Source: Ochrobactrum sp. Marseille-Q0166 (GTDB lineage: Bacteria > Pseudomonadota > Alphaproteobacteria > Rhizobiales > Rhizobiaceae). Taken from it: a stretch of DNA of 64,000 nt. The notes beneath the pieces were generated by a model that was given only the letters and a program-made list of their open reading frames with translations, ran no database searches and was not told the origin of the DNA. The translations under genes were made by a program, and so were the position numbers. Location: positions 2,156,501-2,220,500 of the forward strand of contig NZ_JACJUO010000001.1 in assembly GCF_014397025.1 (NCBI RefSeq), read 5' to 3'. Shown piece by piece: positions 26,388 to 36,039 of this stretch. Each line of letters starts with the position of its first letter. The stretch's first letter is position 1.

Positions 26388-27119
26388 ATGTCTTTTCTGA
26401 AAAAACACTCCACACTGGAGAAAAACGCAACGCTGTTGCTGATCGCCTCGCTGGCTGTTGTGACTGTCGGCGGCATCGTGGAAATCGCACCGCTGTTCTA
26501 TCTCGAAAACACCATCGAGAAGGTGGAAGGGATGCGTCCCTATTCACCGCTGGAACTGGCGGGCCGCGACATCTATGTGCGTGAAGGCTGCTATCTCTGC
26601 CACAGCCAGATGATCCGTCCGTTCCGCGACGAAGTGGAGCGTTACGGTCATTACTCTCTGGCTGCGGAATCCATGTATGACCATTCGTTCCAGTGGGGTT
26701 CAAAGCGCACCGGACCTGATCTGGCACGTGTCGGCGGCCGTTATTCCAACGAGTGGCACGTACAGCATCTGGTGCGTCCGCGTGACGTGGTACCGGAATC
26801 GGTCATGCCGAATTACGGATTCCTGCTCAACAACCCGCTCAAGGTCAGTGATATTTCTGCCAATCTCAAAGCCAATGTTGCTGTTGGTGTGCCGTATAGC
26901 CAAGAGATGGTCGATAACGCGCTTGCAGATCTCAAAGCACAGGCCGAGCCTGATGCCGATACGACTGCCCTTCTCGAACGTTACCCCAAGGCGAAGGTTG
27001 GCGACTTCGATGGCAATCCGCAGGTCATTTCGGAGATGGATGCGTTGGTCGCCTATCTCCAGATGCTCGGTACGCTCGTTGACTTCTCGACCTACGACCA
27101 GTCCCCCAAAGCACGATAA
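26388..27119 (+). CDS. ccoO: cbb3-type oxidase monohaem cytochrome subunit II
   Basis: A 243-residue membrane-anchored cytochrome c. One N-terminal helix (about residues 15-35) is followed by the haem c site GCYLCHSQM (Cys68, Cys71, His72). The axial Met is probably in [10 protein letters not shown]. It carries electrons from CcoP toward CcoN. It starts 12 nt after ccoN and is followed by ccoQ after 15 nt. Confidence 0.95.
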   Translation: MSFLKKHSTLEKNATLLLIASLAVVTVGGIVEIAPLFYLENTIEKVEGMRPYSPLELAGRDIYVREGCYLCHSQMIRPFRDEVERYGHYSLAAESMYDHSFQWGSKRTGPDLARVGGRYSNEWHVQHLVRPRDVVPESVMPNYGFLLNNPLKVSDISANLKANVAVGVPYSQEMVDNALADLKAQAEPDADTTALLERYPKAKVGDFDGNPQVISEMDALVAYLQMLGTLVDFSTYDQSPKAR

Positions 27120-27134
27120 CACGGAGAATTAGCC

Positions 27135-27293
27135 ATGGATTATAACACCTTGCGCACTTTCGCCGATAGCTGGGGCCTGCTCGCGATGGCTCTGTTCTTT
27201 GTCTTTGTCGTGCTTTTTGCTTTCCGTCCGGGAAGCAAAAAGAAAGCCGATGAAGCGAAGGAAATTCCATTCAAGGACGACAAAAATGACTGA
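27135..27293 (+). CDS. ccoQ: cbb3-type oxidase subunit CcoQ
   Basis: A 52-residue protein: MDYNTLRTFADSWGL, one membrane helix (about residues 13-30, rich in Phe, Val, Leu), then a basic RPGSKKK and a short charged tail. This is the usual CcoQ/FixQ layout, a small subunit that stabilises the complex. It is short and easy to miss. Its last 8 nt overlap the ccoP start. Confidence 0.9.
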   Translation: MDYNTLRTFADSWGLLAMALFFVFVVLFAFRPGSKKKADEAKEIPFKDDKND

Positions 27294-28149
27294 CAAACAG
27301 ATTGATGAAGTCAGCGGTGTAGAAACCACCGGCCATGAATGGGACGGGATCAAGGAACTCGACAATCCCATGCCACGCTGGTGGCTGTGGACCTTCTATG
27401 CAACCATTGTCTGGGCGATTGCCTATGTCATCGCCTATCCGGCATGGCCGTTGATCTCAAGCTCGACAGCGGGTCTCACCGAATGGTCAAGCCGTGGTGA
27501 CTTCTGGAAGGAAAATGCCGAGATCGCATCTGAGCGTCAGGGCATCATGGACCAGATCAATGCCAAAGACGTGCATGAGATCATCGCTGATGAAAACCTG
27601 CGCCAGTATGCAATTGCAGGCGGTGCGGCAGCTTTCCGCGTCAACTGTGTGCAGTGTCATGGCACCGGCGCCCAGGGTGCACCCGGCTATCCCAACCTCA
27701 ATGACGATGACTGGCTTTGGGGTGGTTCGGTTGATGACATCCTGACGACCATTCGCCATGGCGTTCGTTACACAGCCGATGATGAAACCCGCATATCCGA
27801 AATGCCGGCTTTTGGCGATGTACTTGAACCGGAACAGGTTCGTGACGTCGCTGCCTATGTGGTCAGCCTCTCCGGCACGCCACATAATCCGGACATGGTT
27901 CCGGCAGGCAAGCAGGTCTTCGCTGAAAACTGCGCGGTCTGCCATGGTGCGGATGCCAAGGGCCTGCGGGAATTCGGCGCTCCGAACCTCACCGATGCCA
28001 TCTGGTTTTATGGCTCGGGCGAAGACGCCATTGCAAAGCAGGTTGCCCGTCCAAAGCATGGCGTGATGCCCGCATGGGAAGCTCGTCTCGGCGACGCGAC
28101 TGTCAAGCAGCTTGCCATCTTCGTTCACTCGCTCGGCGGTGGTGAATAA
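27286..28149 (+). CDS. ccoP: cbb3-type oxidase dihaem cytochrome subunit III
   Basis: A 287-residue dihaem cytochrome c. The N-terminus is cytoplasmic with GHEWDGIKELDNPMPRWW, typical of CcoP, followed by a membrane helix (about residues 33-51). Two haem sites are seen: CVQCH (121-125) and CAVCH (216-220). It takes electrons from the cytochrome c pool or bc1. The start is ATG 27286, inside the end of ccoQ. The gene is followed by a strong 16-bp stem-loop. Confidence 0.95.
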   Translation: MTDKQIDEVSGVETTGHEWDGIKELDNPMPRWWLWTFYATIVWAIAYVIAYPAWPLISSSTAGLTEWSSRGDFWKENAEIASERQGIMDQINAKDVHEIIADENLRQYAIAGGAAAFRVNCVQCHGTGAQGAPGYPNLNDDDWLWGGSVDDILTTIRHGVRYTADDETRISEMPAFGDVLEPEQVRDVAAYVVSLSGTPHNPDMVPAGKQVFAENCAVCHGADAKGLREFGAPNLTDAIWFYGSGEDAIAKQVARPKHGVMPAWEARLGDATVKQLAIFVHSLGGGE

Positions 28150-28156
28150 CAACACA

Positions 28157-28193
28157 ACACATCCCGAAACTGCCGACCAGTTTCGGGATGTGT
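28157..28193. terminator. Perfect 16-bp stem-loop between ccoP and ccoG
   Basis: Arms 28157-28172 and 28178-28193 are perfectly complementary with a CCGAC loop, starting 7 nt after the ccoP stop. No T run follows on the plus strand (GCGAATT). It may be a leaky or Rho-aided terminator, or a 3'-end stabiliser that gives the structural genes more stable mRNA than the downstream ccoGHIS. Confidence 0.75.
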
Positions 28194-28360
28194 GCGAATT
28201 GAACCATCTGGTCCCGATTTAACGGCACATCGGGGCCAGCTGAATAAGAAATGCACCAGAACGGACGGCTTATAACCACCCCGCTCTCAATCATTGTAAG
28301 TGCGATCCCCCGGCAAGCCAGCTTCTGTCTGTCCGGCATCGTGCTTCAGGAGCAAGGCAA

Positions 28361-29923
28361 ATGTCAGACGATGTCGAACGGATAGACGTTCAGGCAGTCA
28401 ATTCCCCCAATATCCGCAAGTCGCTGTATGCGGCGCGGGTGAAGATATTTCCGAAGCGTGTGCACGGCAATTTTCGCCGCTTCAAATGGATCATCATGTT
28501 CATCACATTGGGGATCTATTATCTGACGCCATTTCTGCGCTGGGATCGTGGGCCTTATGCGCCCGATCAGGCAGTTCTGATCGATCTTGCCAATCGCCGT
28601 TTCTATTTCTTCTTCATAGAAATCTGGCCTCAGGAATTCTATTATGTTGCGGGTCTGCTCATCATGGCGGGCCTTGGCCTGTTTTTGATAACGTCGGCAG
28701 CAGGCAGAGCATGGTGCGGATACACCTGCCCGCAGACGGTATGGGTTGATCTTTATCTGGTTGTCGAGCGCGCCATTGAAGGCGACCGCAATGCCCGTAT
28801 GAAGCTCGATAAGGCACCATGGAGCTTTGATAAAATCTGGAAACGGGTAACCAAGCATGCGATCTGGTTGCTGATCGGTGTGCTGACGGGCGGCGCGTGG
28901 ATTTTCTATTTTGCCGATGCACCCACCCTGCTCGTCGACTTTGTGACCGGACATGCAGCTCCCGTCGCTTACATTACCGTCGCGATCCTGACAGCCACGA
29001 CCTATGTTTTTGGCGGGTTGATGCGCGAGCAGGTCTGCACCTATATGTGCCCATGGCCGCGCATTCAGGCCGCGATGCTCGATGAAAACTCGCTGACTGT
29101 GACCTATAACGACTGGCGCGGCGAACCACGCTCACGCCATTCCAAGAAGGCAATTGCCGCGGGGGAAACCGTAGGCGATTGCGTGGATTGCAACGCTTGT
29201 GTCGCCGCCTGTCCGATGGGCATCGATATTCGCGATGGTCAGCAGCTCGAATGCATCACCTGTGCGCTTTGTATCGATGCCTGCGACAGTGTGATGGATA
29301 AGGTCGGAAAACAACGCGGTCTTATTTCCTATGCGACACTTGCGGATTACGACTGGAATATGGCGCTGGCCACCAACAATGGCACCGCTCCGATTAATCC
29401 GGCACGGGTTTATGAAGCACCAAACAAGCTATCGACTGCGGTCGAACATCTTTCATGGAAAAAGATTCTGCGTCCGCGCATTCTTTTCTACTTCATTGTC
29501 TGGGCGCTTATCGGCCTGACACTGGTCATCTCGCTTTCAATGCGCCAGCGCATCGGCATCAATGTTCTGCATGACCGCACGCCGCAATATGTGCTGTTAT
29601 CCGATGGTTCAATCCGCAATGGCTATACGGTCAAGCTGCTGAACATGATCCCGGTTCCACGCACTTTCCGTCTTTCAATCGAAGGTCTGCCGGGTGCAAC
29701 GCTTACCGTGCAGGATGAAAACATGGATGCTGATGGCAATTATGATGTGCCGGTTGAACCCGACAGGCTGAAAACGCTGCGCGTTTTCGTCAGCTTGCCG
29801 CAAGATGCCATTACGGAGCAGCGCTCCGACTATGAGATCGAAGTGCGGGACGCGGACGGCGCGGAACACGCGCGTTATAAGGCAACCTTCATAGCTCCAG
29901 AAATGACCGGGGAGAAAAGATGA
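28361..29923 (+). CDS. ccoG: cbb3 oxidase maturation ferredoxin CcoG (FixG/RdxA)
   Basis: A 520-residue membrane iron-sulfur protein. Five or so helices in the first 240 residues carry CGYTCPQTVW and CTYMCPWPRIQ. A cytoplasmic double [4Fe-4S] ferredoxin-like segment follows (CVDCNACVAACPMGID, then CITCALCIDACD), then one more helix and a C-terminal Ig-like FixG domain. CcoG reduces copper for delivery to the cbb3 CuB site. It starts 211 nt after ccoP and overlaps ccoH by 3 nt. No second FNR box was seen in front of it. Confidence 0.94.
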   Translation: MSDDVERIDVQAVNSPNIRKSLYAARVKIFPKRVHGNFRRFKWIIMFITLGIYYLTPFLRWDRGPYAPDQAVLIDLANRRFYFFFIEIWPQEFYYVAGLLIMAGLGLFLITSAAGRAWCGYTCPQTVWVDLYLVVERAIEGDRNARMKLDKAPWSFDKIWKRVTKHAIWLLIGVLTGGAWIFYFADAPTLLVDFVTGHAAPVAYITVAILTATTYVFGGLMREQVCTYMCPWPRIQAAMLDENSLTVTYNDWRGEPRSRHSKKAIAAGETVGDCVDCNACVAACPMGIDIRDGQQLECITCALCIDACDSVMDKVGKQRGLISYATLADYDWNMALATNNGTAPINPARVYEAPNKLSTAVEHLSWKKILRPRILFYFIVWALIGLTLVISLSMRQRIGINVLHDRTPQYVLLSDGSIRNGYTVKLLNMIPVPRTFRLSIEGLPGATLTVQDENMDADGNYDVPVEPDRLKTLRVFVSLPQDAITEQRSDYEIEVRDADGAEHARYKATFIAPEMTGEKR

Positions 29924-30432
29924 TGTCCATGAAATCAAAAACTGCAAATGGCTTCACCGGCTGGCATATGCTGGGCATCATGCTCGCTTTCTTTGGTGTC
30001 ATCATCGCCGTCAATATAACAATGGCCTATAAAGCTGTCAGCAGCTGGAGCGGGCTCGTCGTCAAGAACACATATGTTGCCAGTCAGGAGTTCAACGACA
30101 AGGCCGAGACCGGCAAGATACAGGCAGCCCTTGGCTGGCAGTCAAAGCCGGCTTTGGAAGAAGGCATATTCTCATGGCGTCTTGCTGATCGCGATGGCAA
30201 GGCTATTGTCTTGACGGGGGGCACCGTTGAATTCAAGCGCCCCGTGGGTGACGCGCATGACACCAAGGTAAACCTCTCGGTTGTCGAAGATGGTCTTTTG
30301 AGCGCTCCGCTCACGCTTGATGAGGGGGCGTGGATCATGGAAGTGAATGCCGATGCCAAAGACGATTATGGTCTCGAAGACCCCTATCGTCACATTATCC
30401 GTGTTCACGTGAAGGACGGGAGGATATTATGA
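29920..30432 (+). CDS. ccoH: cbb3 oxidase assembly protein CcoH (FixH)
   Basis: A 170-residue FixH-family protein with one membrane helix (about residues 17-36) followed by a periplasmic FixH domain containing the family block VVKNTYVASQEFN. FixH is needed for assembly of the cbb3 complex. The start ATG at 29920 overlaps the ccoG stop and the end overlaps the ccoI start (ATGA), so ccoGHI are translationally coupled. Confidence 0.92.
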   Translation: MMSMKSKTANGFTGWHMLGIMLAFFGVIIAVNITMAYKAVSSWSGLVVKNTYVASQEFNDKAETGKIQAALGWQSKPALEEGIFSWRLADRDGKAIVLTGGTVEFKRPVGDAHDTKVNLSVVEDGLLSAPLTLDEGAWIMEVNADAKDDYGLEDPYRHIIRVHVKDGRIL

Positions 30433-32687
30433 GCTGCTGCGTTGAAAATGCACAGATAGCCACTGTCATCCAGTCCGTTTCGCCCGATGAAATGCTTGTC
30501 GCCAGCCGCACCCTTGGTGATGGTCTGCGCCAGCTCGACCTTTCGGTTCCCGGCGTTCACTGCGGGCTCTGCATCAAGAACATTGAAGAGACGCTCGGCA
30601 AGATTCCGGGCGTTTCTTTCGTTCGTGTCAACCTTACGGCCCGCCGCGTCAGCATTCGCTGGAAGGATGGCGAGACACCGCCCGATGTCGTCGATCCGTT
30701 GCGCCGCCTGGGTTATGAAGCACATATTTTCGATATGGTGCAGGACAAGGATCCGACCTTCACCCGCCTTCTGATCGCGCTTGGCGTTGCAGCTTTTGCT
30801 TCCAGCAATGTGATGCTGTTGTCGGTTGCGGTCTGGTCGGGCGCGGATGCCGCTACCCGCGACATGTTCCATTGGATTTCCGGTCTCATCGCGCTGCCGA
30901 CATTGATTTATTCGGGTCGTATTTTCTATGTTTCCGCTTGGAATGCCCTTCGCAGCCGCCGCGTGAATATGGATGTGCCGATTGCGCTCGCCATTTCGCT
31001 CGCCTTCGGCATGAGCGTTTATGAAACCATGAACCATGGGCAGCACGCCTATTTCGACGCTTCGGTTACGCTCTTGTTCTTTCTGCTGATTGGCCGCACG
31101 CTCGACTATCTCATGCGTGCCCGCGCACGCTCCGCCGTACATGGTCTGGCACAATTGAGCCCTCGCGGTGCGGTAGTGATCGGCGACAATGACGAACGCA
31201 ACTACGTGCCGGTCAATGAAATCCGTATCGGCCAGCGTATCATCCTTGCTGCGGGTGAACGAGTGCCCGTCGATGCGAGGGTAGAGGATGGCCGTTCTGA
31301 ACTCGATTGCGCGATTGCATCGGGCGAGAGCGACGCTGTTCCTGTCGGTCCCGGCTCGGATATTCGTGCGGGAACGATGAACCTCTCCGCCCCGCTCGTC
31401 ATTCGTGCAACCGCAGAAGCAAAGGATTCTTTCCTTGCCGAAATGGTGCGCCTGATGGATGTGGCCGAAGGCGGTCGCGCCTATTATCGCCGTCTCGCCG
31501 ACAGGGCGTCGGAACTCTATGTGCCGATGGTACACACCATTGCCTTCGCAGCCTTTGTCGGCTGGATGATCTATACCGGCGGCGACTGGTATCGTTCGAT
31601 CTATATCGCGATCTGCACGCTCATCATCACCTGTCCCTGCGCACTGGCGCTTGCGGTGCCAATCGTGCAAGTGGTGGCAGCACGTCGCCTGTTTGAAAAC
31701 GGCATCATGATCAAGGACGGCTCTGCCATGGAACGAATGGCAGAGATCGATACCGCCGTCTTCGACAAAACCGGCACGCTGACACTCGGTCAGCCGCGCC
31801 TTATCGGTTTCGATACAATCGACGCCAATTATCTCGAAATTGCATCTGAGCTGTCACTCTATTCCCGCCATCCCCTATCGCGGGCGCTTGCACTGTTTTC
31901 AGGTGCAAAGCCTGTGACGGCTTTCACGCGTATCGAGGAAGTAACGGGGTTTGGTATCGAAGCCGAGCTGAACGGCACGATCTATCGTCTTGGCAAACGC
32001 GAATGGGCGAACGGCAAGGCAGATGCCACGCTTTCTGATGGACCGGAAACATGCCTGTCCATCAATGGCAAGCTCGTTGAAACCTTCCAGTTTGAAGATC
32101 AGCCGCGTGAAGACGCGCTTGCTGCCATCGGCAGTTTGAAACGCAACGGCCTCCAGCTCGAGATCATTTCCGGCGACAAGAAGCCTGCCGTACAAAGGCT
32201 CGCCAGTTATCTCGGTGTCGATAGCTATCGCAGCGAAGTGCTGCCTGCCGACAAGTCACATCTCGTGCAGGAACTGGCCGCCACAGGTCGTAAGGTGTTG
32301 ATGGTTGGCGACGGGCTCAACGACGCGCCCGCCCTTGTGGCTTCGCATGTTTCGATGGCTCCGGCGACGGCTGCCGATATTGGCCGCAACGCTGCCGATT
32401 TTGTGTTCCTGCGTGAAAGTCTTTCCGCTGTGCCGCTGGCCTTTGCCGTCTCGAAAGAAGCGGGCAGATTGATCAGGCAGAATTTTGCACTTTCCATCGG
32501 TTATAACATCATTGCCGTTCCGATTGCTGTGTTTGGCTATGTAACGCCGCTTGTTGCGGCGCTCTCGATGTCGCTCTCTTCCATCGTGGTGGTCAGTAAT
32601 GCGATGCGGTTGCGGGCGGGAAAACAAAAACAGCAGGTGCAGACCCCTGTCGCCCCCGCTGTTGTTTTGAAGGAAGCTTATAAATGA
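30429..32687 (+). CDS. ccoI: Copper-translocating P-type ATPase CcoI (FixI)
   Basis: A 752-residue P1B-type ATPase of the FixI group, which exports copper for cbb3 maturation. It has an N-terminal heavy-metal domain with CGLC (residues 45-48) plus an extra Cys pair at residues 3-4, the membrane metal motif CPCALA (Cys402, Cys404), the phosphorylation site DKTGTLT (Asp446) and the hinge GDGLNDAPAL (about 627-636). The start was set at ATG 30429, overlapping ccoH; a longer open frame upstream lies inside ccoH. It overlaps ccoS by 4 nt. Confidence 0.95.
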   Translation: MSCCVENAQIATVIQSVSPDEMLVASRTLGDGLRQLDLSVPGVHCGLCIKNIEETLGKIPGVSFVRVNLTARRVSIRWKDGETPPDVVDPLRRLGYEAHIFDMVQDKDPTFTRLLIALGVAAFASSNVMLLSVAVWSGADAATRDMFHWISGLIALPTLIYSGRIFYVSAWNALRSRRVNMDVPIALAISLAFGMSVYETMNHGQHAYFDASVTLLFFLLIGRTLDYLMRARARSAVHGLAQLSPRGAVVIGDNDERNYVPVNEIRIGQRIILAAGERVPVDARVEDGRSELDCAIASGESDAVPVGPGSDIRAGTMNLSAPLVIRATAEAKDSFLAEMVRLMDVAEGGRAYYRRLADRASELYVPMVHTIAFAAFVGWMIYTGGDWYRSIYIAICTLIITCPCALALAVPIVQVVAARRLFENGIMIKDGSAMERMAEIDTAVFDKTGTLTLGQPRLIGFDTIDANYLEIASELSLYSRHPLSRALALFSGAKPVTAFTRIEEVTGFGIEAELNGTIYRLGKREWANGKADATLSDGPETCLSINGKLVETFQFEDQPREDALAAIGSLKRNGLQLEIISGDKKPAVQRLASYLGVDSYRSEVLPADKSHLVQELAATGRKVLMVGDGLNDAPALVASHVSMAPATAADIGRNAADFVFLRESLSAVPLAFAVSKEAGRLIRQNFALSIGYNIIAVPIAVFGYVTPLVAALSMSLSSIVVVSNAMRLRAGKQKQQVQTPVAPAVVLKEAYK

Positions 32688-32854
32688 GCGGCCTTCTTAT
32701 CCTCATTCCCATCGCGCTGTTTTTAGGCGCGCTGGGCCTTGCCGGTTTTTTATGGTCTTTGAAAAACGGCCAGTATGACGATCTGGATGGTGCGGCCAAC
32801 CGGATTCTGATCGATGATGATCGCTCTCCTGCGAAGGAAGATGAATCGTTATAA
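32684..32854 (+). CDS. ccoS: cbb3 oxidase maturation protein CcoS
   Basis: A 56-residue protein: MSGLLILIPIALFLGALGLA forms one helix, then FLWSLKNGQYDDLDGAANRI, the hallmark of CcoS/FixS. It is needed for haem b and CuB insertion into CcoN. The start codon overlaps the ccoI stop (ATGA). It is the last gene of ccoGHIS. Confidence 0.92.
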   Translation: MSGLLILIPIALFLGALGLAGFLWSLKNGQYDDLDGAANRILIDDDRSPAKEDESL

Positions 32855-32916
32855 CAGAATCCTGATTGCGGGCTGTGAGTCGTTATAACTTAACACCCCT
32901 TCCCCATGCTGGAACG

Positions 32917-34212
32917 CTAATCTGTTATTAGAATAGCACGGAGATCGTTGACATTGGTGCCTGTTGGCCCCGGCATGAACAGATCACCAATCGCATCGAA
33001 TGCTGTCCATGCATCATTGGCATTTAGTCGTGCCGCGCCGTCCTCGCCCGCCTTTTGCAGCCGCAAAACGGTGGTGCCATCTGCAAAGGCACCGGCATTG
33101 TCTTCAGAGCCATCGATACCATCCGTATCAGCCGCCAATGCATGAATATTGTTGTAGCCATCAATATCGAGCGCAAAAGACAACAGAAACTCGCTGTTGC
33201 GGCCACCCTTGCCGCCTTTCCCACGCATGGTGACGGTGGTCTCGCCGCCTGAAAGCAAAACAACCGGCTTTTTGAACGGGCGATCACGATCCGCCACTTC
33301 ACGCGCAATTGCTGCATGAACATGTGCGACTTCTCGCGCCTCGCCTTCCATTGCGTCGGACAGGATCACAGCCTCAACGCCATGGCGCTCGGCTTCTTTG
33401 ACGGCTGCTTCCAATGACACCGCAGCAGATGCAATCACGCGTATTTCATTATTGGCAAAGATCTCATCGTCGGGTTTCGGCGCATGGGCTTTTTCGCTTT
33501 TGATATGCGCAAGCACGGCATCCGGCAGTTCAAGCTTGTAGCGTTCAATGATTTTGAGCGCGTCATCGCGCGTTGTTGCATCAGGCACCGTTGGACCGGA
33601 TGCGACAAAGGCTGGATTATCACCCGGAATATCGGACACCACCAGCGAGAAGACCCTTGCGGGATGGGCTGCCGCTGAAAGCCTTCCGCCTTTGATGGTC
33701 GAGAGATGCTTTCGCACCGCGTTCATAGCCGAGATCGGCGCGCCGGAAGCCAGCAAAGCCTTGTTGACAGCAATCTCGTCGTCCAGTGTCAGACCTTCAG
33801 GCGGCGATGGCAGCAAGGCCGAGCCTCCGCCGGAAATAAGTGCGACCACCAGATCATCCCCGGTGAGATCCGAAACGGCGTCGAACAGTCGTTTTGAAGC
33901 CGCAAGCCCCGCATCATCGGGCACCGGATGCGAGGCTTCAATGATTTCGATGGTTTTGCAGGGCGTGCCGTAGCCATAGCGTGTGACGACAATGCCTTCG
34001 ATTGGCGCGTCCTCAGCCTCATGCCGCTCGGCCCATGCGCGTTCAAAAGCGGCCGCCATCTGTGCCGAACCTTTTCCTGCACCAATCACGACCGTCCGAC
34101 CCTTGGGCTTGGCAGGCAGATTGGCGCGGATCACCAGTTCAGGATCGGCAGCGGCAACCGCTGCATCGAAAAGACTGGTCAGAAACTTCTTCGGATCGGT
34201 GATGGCTGCCAT
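32917..34212 (-). CDS. gckA: Type-2 glycerate kinase (GckA/TtuD, MOFRL family)
   Basis: A 431-residue protein of the DUF4147/MOFRL family. The Gly-rich nucleotide region (TVVIGAGKGSAQMA), the block LISGGGSALLPSP and the C-terminal MOFRL part (VVLLSGGETTVTMRGKGGKGGRN) are clear. The family was first named hydroxypyruvate reductase (TtuD), but characterised members phosphorylate glycerate to 2-phosphoglycerate. The start was set at ATG 34210-34212 (MAAITDPKKF). It lies 118 nt downstream of glxR, which makes glycerate, and so completes the glyoxylate-to-glycolysis branch. Confidence 0.9.
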   Translation of the reverse strand: MAAITDPKKFLTSLFDAAVAAADPELVIRANLPAKPKGRTVVIGAGKGSAQMAAAFERAWAERHEAEDAPIEGIVVTRYGYGTPCKTIEIIEASHPVPDDAGLAASKRLFDAVSDLTGDDLVVALISGGGSALLPSPPEGLTLDDEIAVNKALLASGAPISAMNAVRKHLSTIKGGRLSAAAHPARVFSLVVSDIPGDNPAFVASGPTVPDATTRDDALKIIERYKLELPDAVLAHIKSEKAHAPKPDDEIFANNEIRVIASAAVSLEAAVKEAERHGVEAVILSDAMEGEAREVAHVHAAIAREVADRDRPFKKPVVLLSGGETTVTMRGKGGKGGRNSEFLLSFALDIDGYNNIHALAADTDGIDGSEDNAGAFADGTTVLRLQKAGEDGAARLNANDAWTAFDAIGDLFMPGPTGTNVNDLRAILITD

Positions 34213-34330
34213 GAGATTCCCATTTGTTCGTTTTTGTTTACGCGCACTATTTCGTGCTGCATGCACAAAAGCAATGGAGCCGGTCATCTCGCTCCAGATA
34301 ACCAGCTCCACTCTCTCCCCTCCAGAAAAG

Positions 34331-35215
34331 TTAAGCTACATCATGGTTCGCCATACGCTCCAGCGCGCGAACCAGTCCCGAATGATCCAGGCCGTCATCA
34401 CCGTGTGCTGCGCAAGAGTTCAACAGTTCCTGAGCGGTTGCGGTGTTTGGCAGCGAAACGCCGAGAGCCTTTGCGCCCTGCAATGCCAGATTCAAATCCT
34501 TCTGATGCAGCGAAATGCGGAAACCCGGATCGAAGGTGCGCTTGATCATCCGCTCGCCATGCACTTCAAGGATACGCGATGACGCGAACCCACCCATCAG
34601 TGCTTCGCGCACCTTCGACGGATCAGCGCCCGCTTTGGAAGCGAAAACCAGTGCTTCCGCTACGGCTTCAATATTGAGCGCAACGATAATCTGGTTGGCG
34701 ACTTTGGTGGTCTGGCCGTCACCGCAATCACCAACAAGCGTGATGTTTTTGCCCATGAGCTTCAAAAGCGGCAGCGCCTTTTCAAACGCGTCCTGCGCAC
34801 CGCCTGCCATGATGGAAAGGCTGGCATTTTTCGCGCCGACTTCGCCGCCCGATACAGGTGCATCGATATATTCCGCACCCGTTTCCCTAACCTTTTTTGC
34901 AAATTCCTTGGTTTCGATGGGTGAAATCGAGCTCATATCAATGAGCGTCTTGCCTTTGCCCAAACCTTCCGCAACGCCATTTTCACTGAACAGAACGTCC
35001 GCTACCTGCGGCGTATCGGGCAACATGAGAATGATCGTCTCGCATTCGGCCGCGACGGCTTTTGGCGTTTCAAGCACGCTCAATCCTGCATCCAGCAAGT
35101 CCTTGTGCGGCGGCTTTGAGTGCTTTGAAGTGAAAAGCTGGTGGCCCGCATTTAGCAAATGCTGCGCCATTGGCTTGCCCATGATGCCAAGCCCGATAAA
35201 GCCAATTTTAGCCAT
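34331..35215 (-). CDS. glxR: Tartronate semialdehyde reductase (2-hydroxy-3-oxopropionate reductase)
   Basis: A 294-residue beta-hydroxyacid dehydrogenase. It has the NAD(P) motif GFIGLGIMGKPMAQHLL at the N-terminus, the substrate motif DAPVSGGEVGA, and the catalytic Lys in GDGQTTKVANQ. It reduces tartronate semialdehyde to D-glycerate. It lies 11 nt after hyi and in the gcl-hyi-glxR order usual for glyoxylate use. The start ATG follows GGGAGATT. Confidence 0.93.
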   Translation of the reverse strand: MAKIGFIGLGIMGKPMAQHLLNAGHQLFTSKHSKPPHKDLLDAGLSVLETPKAVAAECETIILMLPDTPQVADVLFSENGVAEGLGKGKTLIDMSSISPIETKEFAKKVRETGAEYIDAPVSGGEVGAKNASLSIMAGGAQDAFEKALPLLKLMGKNITLVGDCGDGQTTKVANQIIVALNIEAVAEALVFASKAGADPSKVREALMGGFASSRILEVHGERMIKRTFDPGFRISLHQKDLNLALQGAKALGVSLPNTATAQELLNSCAAHGDDGLDHSGLVRALERMANHDVA

Positions 35216-35226
35216 ATCAAATCTCC

Positions 35227-36021
35227 CTATGCGCTTAACCGCTCGACGTCCTTTTGTGTGAACCAGCCAAGACCTTCCTCAGTGGTTGTCTTTGGCTTGT
35301 ATTCGCAGCCGATCCAGCCCTTGTAGCCAGCCGCTTTCAGCGCCTCGAACACATAGGAAAAGTTGATTTCACCCGTGCCCGGTTCGTTACGACCCGGATT
35401 ATCGGCAAGCTGGATATGAGCGATCAGCGGTTTGTAGCGCTCGTAAGTCGCGATCAGTTCGCCGCGCGTGCGCTGCTGATGATAAAGGTCATATTGAACG
35501 AACAGGTTGTTGCTGCCGACTTCATCAATGATCGACACCGCCTGTTCAACCGTATTGAGGTAGAAGCCCGGCATATCATAATGATTGATCGGCTCGATCA
35601 GCAGACGGATGCCGTGCTTGCCCAATTCCCTTGCGGCAAGCCGCAGATTGCTTACAAAAGTTGCGCGCAGCACATCAGGATCGATGCCCTGCGGCGCAAG
35701 CCCCGCGAGACAATTGACCTGTGAGCAGTTGAGCACTGTGGCATAGTCAATTGCATCCGCAACACCACGGCGGAATTCGTCAATCCGATCCGGCAGAACC
35801 GCAATGCCGCGCTCACCTGCGCTCCAGTTGCCTGCTGGCATATTATGCAGCACCTGTGCCAGATTATGACGATCAAGCGCTGCTTTCAGCTCATGGCGGT
35901 TGAAGTCATAGGGAAAGAGATATTCAACCCCTGTGAAACCGGCTTTGGCGGCCAGCGCGAAGCGATCCATGAATGGCACTTCATTGAAAAGCATAGTCAG
36001 ATTGGCTGCAAATCTTGGCAT
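35227..36021 (-). CDS. hyi: Hydroxypyruvate isomerase
   Basis: A 264-residue TIM-barrel protein of the Hyi/OtnI family. The N-terminus MPRFAANLTMLFNEVPFMDR and the block IEPINHYDMPGFYL are typical. Glu/Asp/His metal ligands are in the latter half (VQYDLYHQQR, CEYKPK). It interconverts hydroxypyruvate and tartronate semialdehyde. It lies between gcl (18 nt) and glxR (11 nt), so the three are co-transcribed. The start ATG follows GGGAGGCGG. Confidence 0.93.
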   Translation of the reverse strand: MPRFAANLTMLFNEVPFMDRFALAAKAGFTGVEYLFPYDFNRHELKAALDRHNLAQVLHNMPAGNWSAGERGIAVLPDRIDEFRRGVADAIDYATVLNCSQVNCLAGLAPQGIDPDVLRATFVSNLRLAARELGKHGIRLLIEPINHYDMPGFYLNTVEQAVSIIDEVGSNNLFVQYDLYHQQRTRGELIATYERYKPLIAHIQLADNPGRNEPGTGEINFSYVFEALKAAGYKGWIGCEYKPKTTTEEGLGWFTQKDVERLSA

Positions 36022-36039
36022 TTCCGCCTCCCTCTAAAT

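Noticed and set aside
30405..31670. 421-codon minus-strand frame inside ccoI
   Set aside because: It is a shadow of the copper ATPase, whose motifs are all intact on the plus strand.
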